A stretch of DNA of 33,312 nt. Origin: an uncultured Oscillibacter sp. (GTDB lineage Bacteria > Bacillota > Clostridia > Oscillospirales > Oscillospiraceae). The notes under the pieces were generated by a model. That model did not search any database. It had not been told where the DNA came from and saw only the letters and a program-made list of their open reading frames with translations. This document shows positions 16,091-22,578 of this stretch, one piece after another; positions within the stretch are counted from its first letter, which is position 1; the number at the start of each line of letters is the position of its first letter. The stretch covers positions 1-33,312 of the forward strand of contig CABSFC010000018.1 of assembly GCA_902476875.1 (NCBI GenBank). The letters are read 5' to 3'. The translations under genes were made by a program, and so were the position numbers.

Positions 16091-17875
16091 ATGGAAACTC
16101 GCATCCGTGTTCTTGGCATCGCGCCTTACGAGGGCATGAAGTCCCTGATGAGTACCCTGGCGGAGGAGTATCCGCAGATCGATCTGACGCTGTTCGTGGG
16201 CGACCGGGAGCAGGGCCTGGAGATCGCCAGGAGCAACTTCCACGGCAATTACGACGTGGTCATCTCCCGTGGTGGCACCGCCAACATGCTGCGGCGAAAC
16301 CTGGCGCTCCCCGTGGTGGAGATCGAGATCTCCATGTACGACATCCTCTCCACCATCAAGCTGGCGGACGGGCTGTCCGGCAGGGTCGCCATCGTCTGCG
16401 CCGCCAACACCGCCGGCAGCGCCCAGGCGCTGTGCGGCCTGCTGGACTATGACCTGGATATTTTTACATACGAATCCCACGACACCGTGGAGCCCACGCT
16501 GCTGACGCTGCTGCAGGAGAACTACCAGGCCGTTCTCTGCGACATGGTGGCCAACTCCACCGCCAAGCGTCTGGGCATCAACTCCTTCCTCATCACCTCC
16601 TCCATGGACAGCATCCGCAAGGCCTTCGACCAGGCCATGCTGCTGTGCCGCAGCCAGCAGCGCCTGCGGGATGAAAACCTGTTCTTCCGGGAGCTGATCC
16701 AGGGCCAGATCAGCCAAACCCTGGTCTTTGACAGCAACGGCAGCCTGTTCCTCTCCACCATTGAGAGTCCGGAGCCGGAGCTGTTGGAGCTGCTGCGGCG
16801 GGAGCTGCCGGAGTCCCGGGAGCAGGTGGAGCGGCGTGTCACGCGGAACGTGGGCGGGATGCTGTACTCCATCCGCTCCAGGCAGATCGACTCCGGAAGC
16901 CTCTCCTACACCGCGTTCTTTGTGGACGCCCGGAAAACGCCCCTGTCCCCCAACCAGGTGGGCATCCGCTTCTCCACCCGGCCGGAGGCGGAAAGCTCCT
17001 TCTACAGCAGCATTTTCAGCTTCGCGGGCACCATCAGCGACTTTCAGGACGAGATCGCCAAGATCAGCCACAGCAACGCCCCGGTCATGATCACCGGGGA
17101 GGACGGCACCGGCAAGGAATCCATGGTCAGCGTGCTGTACATGCGCAGCCTGCAGCAGAACAACCCCCTGGTCTCCATCAATTGCAGCCTGTTGAACGAC
17201 AGGAGCTGGGCCTTTTTGCTGGAGCACCACAACTCGCCCCTGGCGGACGAGGGGAACACGCTGTACTTCGCCAGCATCGACGTGCTGTCCCACGAGCGCC
17301 GCCAGCAGCTGCTGGCCGTTCTGTCGGAGATGGAGGTCTGCCGGCGAAACCGGGTGATTTTCTCCTGCGTCTGCCAGCCGGGGGAGTACATCTCCGCTGT
17401 GGGCTCCCTGTTCACCGACAAGCTTTGCTGCCTGTCCCTCTATCTGCCGCCGCTGCGGCAGATGGCGGAGCGCATCCCCACGCTGGTGAATGTGACGCTG
17501 AGCCAGCTGAACGCGGACCTGCCCCGGCGCATCGTGGGCGCGGAGCCGGAGGCCATGACGCTGCTGCAGAATTTTCAGTGGCCCCATAACTACACCCAGT
17601 TCCGCCGGATCATCGGAGAGCTGGCCGTCACCTCCTCCGGGCAGGTCATCACGGCGGACAGCGTCCGCCAGCTCCTGCGAAAGGAGCGCCACGTGGGCGC
17701 TTTCTCCCCCCGGGCGGAAAACGCCGCCGTGCCGCTGGACCTGAACCGGACGCTGAGCGAGATCAGCCAGGACGTGGCGTTGCGGGTGGTGGAGGAGACC
17801 GGCGGCAACCAGACCGCCGCCGCCAAGCGCCTGGGCATCAGCCGCACCACGCTGTGGCGGCTGATGCAAAAATGA
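16091..17875 (+). CDS. PrpR-type sensor / degenerate AAA+ / Fis-type HTH transcriptional regulator
   Basis: 594 residues. An N-terminal PrpR_N-like sensor domain (1-175) contains DVVISRGGTANMLRR and VVEIEISMYDIL. A PAS-like segment follows (about 195-300). The sigma-54-activator-like AAA+ region (about 310-530) keeps a Walker A GEDGTGKES, but the Walker B region reads NTLYFASIDVL instead of the usual GTLFLDEI, and no GAFTGA loop is present. The C-terminus is a Fis-type helix-turn-helix (GGNQTAAAKRLGISRTTLWRL). It probably regulates the divergent sugar-acid operon without sigma-54, by binding the intergenic repeats. GGAG lies before the ATG. Confidence 0.87.
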   Translation: METRIRVLGIAPYEGMKSLMSTLAEEYPQIDLTLFVGDREQGLEIARSNFHGNYDVVISRGGTANMLRRNLALPVVEIEISMYDILSTIKLADGLSGRVAIVCAANTAGSAQALCGLLDYDLDIFTYESHDTVEPTLLTLLQENYQAVLCDMVANSTAKRLGINSFLITSSMDSIRKAFDQAMLLCRSQQRLRDENLFFRELIQGQISQTLVFDSNGSLFLSTIESPEPELLELLRRELPESREQVERRVTRNVGGMLYSIRSRQIDSGSLSYTAFFVDARKTPLSPNQVGIRFSTRPEAESSFYSSIFSFAGTISDFQDEIAKISHSNAPVMITGEDGTGKESMVSVLYMRSLQQNNPLVSINCSLLNDRSWAFLLEHHNSPLADEGNTLYFASIDVLSHERRQQLLAVLSEMEVCRRNRVIFSCVCQPGEYISAVGSLFTDKLCCLSLYLPPLRQMAERIPTLVNVTLSQLNADLPRRIVGAEPEAMTLLQNFQWPHNYTQFRRIIGELAVTSSGQVITADSVRQLLRKERHVGAFSPRAENAAVPLDLNRTLSEISQDVALRVVEETGGNQTAAAKRLGISRTTLWRLMQK

Positions 17876-17887
17876 CGGCGTCATTTT
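17869..17887 (+). terminator. Short terminator-like hairpin at the end of the regulator gene
   Basis: AAAATGAC and GTCATTTT flank a three-base loop and overlap the stop codon. The stem is AT-rich and short, so strength is uncertain. Confidence 0.45.
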
Positions 17888-17987
17888 GCCAGACTTCTCC
17901 AACACGATTCCCGGCATAAGGCGGAAAATATTGTGGATACTATCTTTTGCCAGACAGACCAATTGAATGACAAAAGGAGTTTTCGAT

Positions 17988-18167
17988 ATGAAGGCAACTG
18001 GAATCGTGCGGCGGATCGACGATCTGGGCAGAGTCGTGATCCCCAAGGAGATCCGCCGCACCATGCGCATCCGGGAGGGCGACCCGTCACAGATGACATT
18101 GGCACAGTGGGAGCGGTTCTGCTTTGGAATGCTGGAGCTGGCAAAACGGCGGGGATGGGATACATAA
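17988..18167 (+). CDS. Small AbrB/SpoVT-like protein with a foreign C-terminus (probable junction relic)
   Basis: 59 residues. Residues 1-33 (MKATGIVRRIDDLGRVVIPK, then EIRRTMRIREGDP) are a complete AbrB-type swapped-hairpin DNA-binding segment as in AbrB/SpoVT/Abh. After GDP the family consensus stops, and the last 26 residues, SQMTLAQWERFCFGMLELAK then RRGWDT, do not resemble the usual strand that follows in this family. AAGGAG lies eight bases before the ATG. The most likely explanation is replacement of the 3' part when the region to the right was inserted. Whether the fusion makes a stable protein is unknown. Confidence 0.7.
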   Translation: MKATGIVRRIDDLGRVVIPKEIRRTMRIREGDPSQMTLAQWERFCFGMLELAKRRGWDT

Positions 18168-18205
18168 AAGCGGAGGGATCTCCGTGATAGGAGATTCCTC
18201 CGCTT
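18168..18205. terminator. Strong terminator hairpin between converging genes
   Basis: 16-base arms (AAGCGGAGGGATCTCC against 18190-18205, one G-U pair) with a six-base loop. On the minus strand it is followed by TTTT, so it mainly ends the leftward zinc-ribbon gene, whose stop codon lies within the arm. Confidence 0.85.
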
Positions 18206-18764
18206 ATCTATCTGCCCGTTCTTTCTCTGTATCCGATTCAAAGGCAAGCCGTTCCGCGGCTCGCTCGTGATGGTAGATATACGCCAGAGCGGCCAGCGGC
18301 GTTGGAAAAGTGAGTTTCTGGACATGGTAATACCCGTCGGATGTGCCATCTGCATGGAAACGAGCATCATTATTTTTATGATGCAGGCAGATAGGCCGTT
18401 GGTTATAGTCAAAAAACCACTCACCAGCGATAGTTGTAACCATCGCCGAACCGCCTTTAAATTCGATGTGCATACTATGGCGCTCAGCAAGTTCAGCCAT
18501 GGCCTGCCGCATCAACTCAGATTTGGTTTTGAGATTGGACCGTTCTTTCTTTACAATGACAGGAATTGGTTTGCACACAGGACAGGGTTTGAACTCATGC
18601 AATTCAGGATTTGGTCCGCAGGCCTCCAGATCCTTTTTGACGATTTGCGAAATACAGACACAGTCCTTCGTGTGGTAGCGTTTGCTCCTTTTGTCCCCCA
18701 CAAAATAGCAGTCTTGACGCGCCAGTATCCGCCGCAGCCGCTCGGTTCGGCTCATGCCACTCAC
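18204..18764 (-). CDS. Hypothetical protein with Ada-like/zinc-ribbon N-terminus
   Basis: About 186 residues, function not recognised. Near the N-terminus, CYFVGDKRSKRYHTKDCVC followed by FKPCPVCKP resembles the Ada-type metal-binding module (Tyr-X-Gly-X-K-X-S-K...H...C...C-X2-C) that occurs in assorted DNA-interacting or nuclease-like proteins. The C-terminal two-thirds is basic then acidic, with WFFDYNQRPICLHHKNN. The start is uncertain: GTG at 18764 has GGGGGG seven bases upstream; ATG at 18755 is an alternative. ATG at 18779 would be nearly leaderless relative to the promoter found. Confidence 0.65.
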   Translation of the reverse strand: MSGMSRTERLRRILARQDCYFVGDKRSKRYHTKDCVCISQIVKKDLEACGPNPELHEFKPCPVCKPIPVIVKKERSNLKTKSELMRQAMAELAERHSMHIEFKGGSAMVTTIAGEWFFDYNQRPICLHHKNNDARFHADGTSDGYYHVQKLTFPTPLAALAYIYHHERAAERLAFESDTEKERADR

Positions 18765-18787
18765 TGGATCACCCCCCATTTTTGTTC

Positions 18788-18816
18788 ATTCTACCATAGC
18801 AAGCATGACATTTCAA
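18788..18816 (-). promoter_or_regulatory. Promoter of the zinc-ribbon hypothetical gene
   Basis: TTGAAA and TAGAAT with a 17-base spacer on the minus strand, predicted start near 18781, just before the coding region. Confidence 0.65.
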
Positions 18817-18854
18817 ACTGTCCATTACTTAGACATAACCGCCTGGCGTCCTGT

Positions 18855-19214
18855 TTATGGCATTAGATGGTATCGCATATCCTCATAGAAAAATTCATAA
18901 ACAGGTATGCCGGGGTATCTTGCCCGAATTTCCTCCAGGCTCAAAAAATCCTGATTTGAAATTCCCGGTTTTTCAAAGGATTCCGGCCTGCGGAAATCCA
19001 TATAGCGTGCGGTGGAAAATCGGCCGTAACTGCCCTGAAACCTCCCGCAGAGACTGCACCTGCCGCCCCAGGCATACCCTATGAATTCACGGATGATAAC
19101 TTTTTCGTACTCATGTTTGTGATCGGAACGCCGTGTGCTTTGTGAAGTTTTGGACGTTTTGGACTGTTTTCTGCGGCGTACATTCTCATCATACTCTTGC
19201 GGGAACCTTGCCAT
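18855..19214 (-). CDS. Hypothetical protein
   Basis: 119 residues, not recognised. The first 35 residues are very basic (RRRKQSKTSKTSQSTRR). A single CSLCG pair (residues about 54-58) could be half of a metal site. The C-terminus is rich in aromatic and acidic residues. GGAGG lies eight bases before the ATG, inside the end of the preceding gene. Last of a set of three closely packed leftward genes. Confidence 0.65.
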   Translation of the reverse strand: MARFPQEYDENVRRRKQSKTSKTSQSTRRSDHKHEYEKVIIREFIGYAWGGRCSLCGRFQGSYGRFSTARYMDFRRPESFEKPGISNQDFLSLEEIRARYPGIPVYEFFYEDMRYHLMP

Positions 19215-19217
19215 GGG

Positions 19218-19397
19218 TCACACCTCCATGTCTGGATGCCTGCGCAAATCCTGCTTGGTCTGTGCGCGGCTGTAAGCTTTGCCGTTTTCGACATATTTCG
19301 TAATGGGGCAAAGACCGTTCCAAGAGCCACGCTGTTTCGCGTAAAAGGCTCGCTGCGCCCGCTTACTTTGCTTTTTCAGTGGAGTAAATTTGACCAT
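19218..19397 (-). CDS. Small basic hypothetical protein
   Basis: 59 residues, lysine- and arginine-rich (FTPLKKQSKRAQRAFYAKQR), no known domain recognised. The start at 19397 is preferred because GAGGA lies upstream; the frame is open to 19475 without a better site. It overlaps the end of the upstream gene by about 35 bases and ends three bases before the next ATG, so it belongs to the same transcript. Confidence 0.55.
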   Translation of the reverse strand: MVKFTPLKKQSKRAQRAFYAKQRGSWNGLCPITKYVENGKAYSRAQTKQDLRRHPDMEV

Positions 19398-19731
19398 GGA
19401 AATCCTCGCCCTTCTGTAATGGATGAAACAATTTTTGAAAATTGCGGCAAAAGTCAAGATAGTCTGTGTGACCACAGAGAAGCATCTTAGACGGTAGTTT
19501 TTGAAGCGCTATAAGGAATGCTTTTTCATCACTCTTTTTGATTTTGCAGAAGATCATACAGTATTTGCTGTCTGCACGATGGGCCTCCTGCCCAAAATAG
19601 ACCCGTACCTTTTCCTGGATAAATAGTTGGTCCGCGAGATATTCTTTCGTATCCACAAAGGCATAGTGGCGAAAGAATAACGAAAATTTTTTAAGAGGAA
19701 TGAAATGGCTGTTTTGATATTTGTGCTGCAT
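19363..19731 (-). CDS. Hypothetical protein
   Basis: 122 residues, not recognised. It has an aromatic N-terminal half (FSLFFRHYAFVDTKEYLADQ), and a cysteine-containing second half. AGGAGG lies six bases before the ATG. First gene of the leftward trio, divergent from the XRE regulator; base composition is lower in GC than the chromosome to the left. Confidence 0.65.
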   Translation of the reverse strand: MQHKYQNSHFIPLKKFSLFFRHYAFVDTKEYLADQLFIQEKVRVYFGQEAHRADSKYCMIFCKIKKSDEKAFLIALQKLPSKMLLCGHTDYLDFCRNFQKLFHPLQKGEDFHGQIYSTEKAK

Positions 19732-19846
19732 AGAACCTCCTGTTGCAATTTCATTACAATTTGATTCCAGATATTGCTTTTCCGTGTGCCATCCTGTATC
19801 CTGAAATATCCCGTTTTAAAAAATTTGATAATGGGAGGCTGTGGAA

Positions 19847-20308
19847 ATGAAGTCAATCCCTTTTCCCGTCATTGATCCCGCTGCGACAGGTCAGAATATC
19901 ATGCGTCTTCGCTTGGAACGTGGACTGACAGTTCGTGATTTGCAAGTGTTTTTTGGCTTTGAAGAACCACAGGCAATCTATAAGTGGCAGAGCGGCAAAA
20001 GCCTGCCCACTGTCGACAACCTCTATGCTTTGAGCGTCTTGCTCGGTGTGCGGATGGATGAGATTCTGGTCTCCGTAAAGCCTGAATTGAAGATTACAGC
20101 AAGTGAGCCGCAGGCAGAAACCTGCGGCTCAGTTATATTTATAGCCTGTTCTATGTTTCCTGTCATTGAACTGCTGGTTGAATCTTTATATTGCCCGATC
20201 AGTTATCAAATGGGATGGTCCGGCTCATGTTCTTGCATGAACCGGACCATCCTTTACCACCAATATCCGGAATGTTTGGGTGTCTTTGCGTCCTTTTCTT
20301 TTGCGTGA
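19847..20308 (+). CDS. XRE-family helix-turn-helix regulator, with probable read-through tail
   Basis: The first 85 residues form a Cro/CI-type HTH: IMRLRLERGLTVRDLQVFFG, then EPQAIYKWQSGKSLPTVDNL and YALSVLLGVRMDEILV. GGGAGG lies eight bases before the ATG. The frame then continues about 65 more codons through a perfect 11-bp hairpin at 20104-20131 and into a second hairpin. This tail is cysteine- and methionine-rich and unlike the family, suggesting that the original stop near 20100 was lost. It probably controls the divergent small genes or is a mobile-element regulator. Confidence 0.75.
   Translation: MKSIPFPVIDPAATGQNIMRLRLERGLTVRDLQVFFGFEEPQAIYKWQSGKSLPTVDNLYALSVLLGVRMDEILVSVKPELKITASEPQAETCGSVIFIACSMFPVIELLVESLYCPISYQMGWSGSCSCMNRTILYHQYPECLGVFASFSFA
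20104..20131 (+). terminator. Hairpin inside the tail of the XRE ORF
   Basis: TGAGCCGCAGG and CCTGCGGCTCA form a perfect 11-bp stem with a six-base loop, followed by a loosely T-rich stretch. It looks like the original transcription terminator of the regulator, now inside the reading frame. Confidence 0.65.
20213..20252. terminator. Terminator hairpin between converging genes
   Basis: GGATGGTCCGG pairs with CCGGACCATCC, extended inward by TCATG/CATGA beyond a C-A mismatch. It lies just after the leftward 586-residue gene and within the XRE tail. Confidence 0.7.
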
Positions 20309-22014
20309 TCCCGTTTCCCCAGAAGCTCGTCCTCTCGGGATATGGTCGGATCATACCAGTCCGCTTTTGCGTTTGCCCACTCCAGCCATTCAGAAAGATC
20401 TTCATCCGGACGGGCGGCTTCATAAGCTGATATGTAGCGGCGGATCTTACAGGCAATGTCATAGTCCTCGGCAATATTGGCCAGTGCGAGCGTACGGTCG
20501 ACCTCCCTATTATACCGCTTGCGGCGTTCTTCCTTCCTGCGTTCTTCTTCCTGACGCATGCGTTCAGCCTCTTCCCGTGCAAAGCGCTGCTGTTTCAATA
20601 CTTCAGACGCCGCATAGAGCTCCAACATCATATCGCCCAAACGGTCTTCCAGTCGGTATGTTTTACAATCGCGGAAGCTTTTTTGATGGTTGATCGTAAT
20701 ACATAGACGGCCATTATATTGATAGTCGTACTTGCGGATCTGAGGCTTTGATGCATAAGAATACTTCCTGCGCTTCTCCTCGTATTCTAAAAGCTGGCGA
20801 TTTTCTTCTTTTGTTGGGATGTGATCGATCTTGTCCTGCGACTCAGAGAAAGAGACGGCAACAGTTTCCCCGTTGATAACAAACCCCAGGTTATCCGTGA
20901 GCTTGCAGCCCAACGGTTCCATTGCTTTGATCAGAGCATCTATAATGCGGCAGGCGCGCGGGATGGATTCGTCTGATATATTTTTAGCCAGTAACGGAGG
21001 GGGCGGCGCGTTACGGGAACGCCAGCTGTCATTATCATTTCGTTTCTCTTGCTTTTTCCATTCTGCAATGACCTTCCGGTGGGCAATGATTTTGGAATGC
21101 ATGCGTTTGCTTTCTTCTGGCAGAAGGATTTGTGCCGCAACAGCCATCACGACAGCGCGATCCTCTTCGCCCAGGAACCCCAGAATAGTTTGATTGGTTT
21201 CCGATGAAGGAACGTACCCTGTTTGCATACCGATTTTCGTTGTATCCCTGGTGCTTTTGGGCAGCGACGCCTTTACAACAGGCTTTCCGGCCCGGAGCTT
21301 TGCCCAATACCCTGGTTGCGGAGTTGGAACCTCAAGTGATTTGCACACCTTATGGATGGCGACATCTGATACTTTGTATTTCTTTGCGACTTCTGTCACT
21401 GGGGCAGCCCAGGCCTCTTTGTAGAGGGTTTCCCGGTCATAGACATTATAAGTCTGTCCATATTGTTTAATAGTTTCCGGTTCCGGGACTGGTTCTGAGA
21501 CCACTTCAATTTTCTGCGTCTCCTCTGGTACTTGCTGCTTCTGCGCCGTAGGTGTCAACGCAGAGAAAGCCTGTGCCTTTTCCTGTTGATCAGGAAGTTT
21601 CCTTTTGGGAGTTGGCCCCGCTTCAGATTTCTCCTTGGGCAAAGAGAATTCCTTCGCAAGCAAAACGACTTCATCAAGAGGCTCTTCCAGCGCAGTCCTT
21701 TCCACAGGTTTTCCAAAGCTTAGTTTTGTCCAATATCCGGACGGCGGAATGGGAATGTTGGCATTTTTGATTTGCTTTAGAAACTGCGAATAGGGGATAT
21801 CATACTTCTTCGCTGTTCCGGCGGCAGAGATTTCCCAGATTTCATCATACAGCTGTTTGCGTGTCAATTGAACAACAGTTGTCTGCACAGTTGGCACCTC
21901 CTTCCTCTTTGAAACTTGGACAGTTTGCTTTTGCGGAGGAATGACTTCTTCTTTGATAAGCGTCTCGGGTTCTGCATCTTCATCGTTTCCCGTTGTGGGT
22001 GCACGGACTTCCAA
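20254..22014 (-). CDS. Large protein with two copies of a putative HTH-like repeat and a coiled-coil C-terminus
   Basis: About 586 residues, no characterised family recognised. Two similar segments occur at residues 50-109 (LTRKQLYDEIWEISAAGTAK through SGYWTKLSFGKP) and 192-251 (YDRETLYKEAWAAPVTEVAK through PGYWAKLRAGKP). Each has the spacing of a helix-turn-helix followed by a conserved GYW-K-GKP end. A Pro/Glu-rich linker lies between them. Near the C-terminus is a strongly charged Glu/Arg helix (EEAERMRQEEERRKEERRKR). The first usable start is TTG at 22014; the good AGGAGGG site at 22046-22052 has no standard start codon in frame after it, so the true start may have been lost. Confidence 0.65.
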   Translation of the reverse strand: MEVRAPTTGNDEDAEPETLIKEEVIPPQKQTVQVSKRKEVPTVQTTVVQLTRKQLYDEIWEISAAGTAKKYDIPYSQFLKQIKNANIPIPPSGYWTKLSFGKPVERTALEEPLDEVVLLAKEFSLPKEKSEAGPTPKRKLPDQQEKAQAFSALTPTAQKQQVPEETQKIEVVSEPVPEPETIKQYGQTYNVYDRETLYKEAWAAPVTEVAKKYKVSDVAIHKVCKSLEVPTPQPGYWAKLRAGKPVVKASLPKSTRDTTKIGMQTGYVPSSETNQTILGFLGEEDRAVVMAVAAQILLPEESKRMHSKIIAHRKVIAEWKKQEKRNDNDSWRSRNAPPPPLLAKNISDESIPRACRIIDALIKAMEPLGCKLTDNLGFVINGETVAVSFSESQDKIDHIPTKEENRQLLEYEEKRRKYSYASKPQIRKYDYQYNGRLCITINHQKSFRDCKTYRLEDRLGDMMLELYAASEVLKQQRFAREEAERMRQEEERRKEERRKRYNREVDRTLALANIAEDYDIACKIRRYISAYEAARPDEDLSEWLEWANAKADWYDPTISREDELLGKRDHAKEKDAKTPKHSGYWW

Positions 22015-22052
22015 TGGCCTTCCGATGAGTGCGTGGAATTGCTTGATCCCTC

Positions 22053-22379
22053 CTATTCTTCTTTTTCGCTTAATAGAAAAACCAGATCCCGCTTCAAGTC
22101 CTCAAATTGAGAGATGATCGTGCTCAGGTTCTTCTCAATTCCTTCCACCTGGACTTCATTGATCTTGCCGTGATTGTAAGCAATCAGTCTTTCCGGAATG
22201 ATGGAGTAGCTCCAGCTTTCCCGGTAGGTATCCTCGTTCTTAACAGCAAAACCGATCGGCAGCACATTATTTCTCATGCCAAGCGTCAACAAGTTTGTAG
22301 AGATTCCAAGATAATCCGCCGCGATTTTGATAGTGATCTTGGGCATCGCTCTGATTTCGTCATCTGTATACTTTCCCAT
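22053..22379 (-). CDS. Small HTH/excisionase-like DNA-binding protein
   Basis: 108 residues. The segment ITIKIAADYLGISTNLLTLG followed by NNVLPIGFAV resembles the winged-HTH used by excisionase-like and MerR-type proteins to bind DNA. The C-terminus is a probable helix (EGIEKNLSTIISQFEDLKRD). AGGAGGTGA precedes the ATG at 22379 with seven bases between, so this start is preferred over 22463. A promoter is visible upstream, and the double-repeat gene follows in the same direction, so the two form an operon. Function as an excisionase is not proven. Confidence 0.7.
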   Translation of the reverse strand: MGKYTDDEIRAMPKITIKIAADYLGISTNLLTLGMRNNVLPIGFAVKNEDTYRESWSYSIIPERLIAYNHGKINEVQVEGIEKNLSTIISQFEDLKRDLVFLLSEKEE

Positions 22380-22434
22380 GCGTTCACCTCCTCCCGTAAG
22401 CCATTTCATACAAAACAGGTAATTTGCTGCTTTC

Positions 22435-22463
22435 ATTGTACAGATGCTGTGTGAATTTAGCAA
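22435..22463 (-). promoter_or_regulatory. Promoter of the HTH/double-repeat gene pair
   Basis: TTGCTA and TACAAT with a 17-base spacer on the minus strand, about 50 bases before the ATG at 22379. Confidence 0.65.
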
Positions 22464-22506
22464 GATGTCATCGCAGCTGAGCTTTCAAAAAAGTAGTGAA
22501 ATATTC

Positions 22507-22548
22507 AAAGTATACTTTCAATAATTGTTGACTAAAATGAAAGTATAC
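22507..22548. promoter_or_regulatory. AAAGTATAC operator-like motifs around the ATPase promoter
   Basis: AAAGTATACTTT at 22507-22518 is a perfect 12-base palindrome. A second copy of its half, GAAAGTATAC, lies at 22539-22548 inside the promoter spacer. The two bracket the -35 hexamer, which is the layout of a repressor site. The repressor is unknown. Confidence 0.55.
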
Positions 22549-22556
22549 GATAAAAT
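22528..22556 (+). promoter_or_regulatory. Promoter of the AAA_14/DUF4143 gene
   Basis: TTGACT and TAAAAT with 17 bases between. The predicted transcript start near 22563 lies after the upstream in-frame start codons, which supports translation from 22579. Confidence 0.7.
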
Positions 22557-22578
22557 GAAGGCAAAGGCAGGTGTCATT

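Noticed and set aside
16019..18490. 823-codon minus-strand ORF opposite the PrpR-like regulator
   Set aside because: Overlaps the regulator, the AbrB-like gene and terminators; no coherent domain, low-complexity composition.
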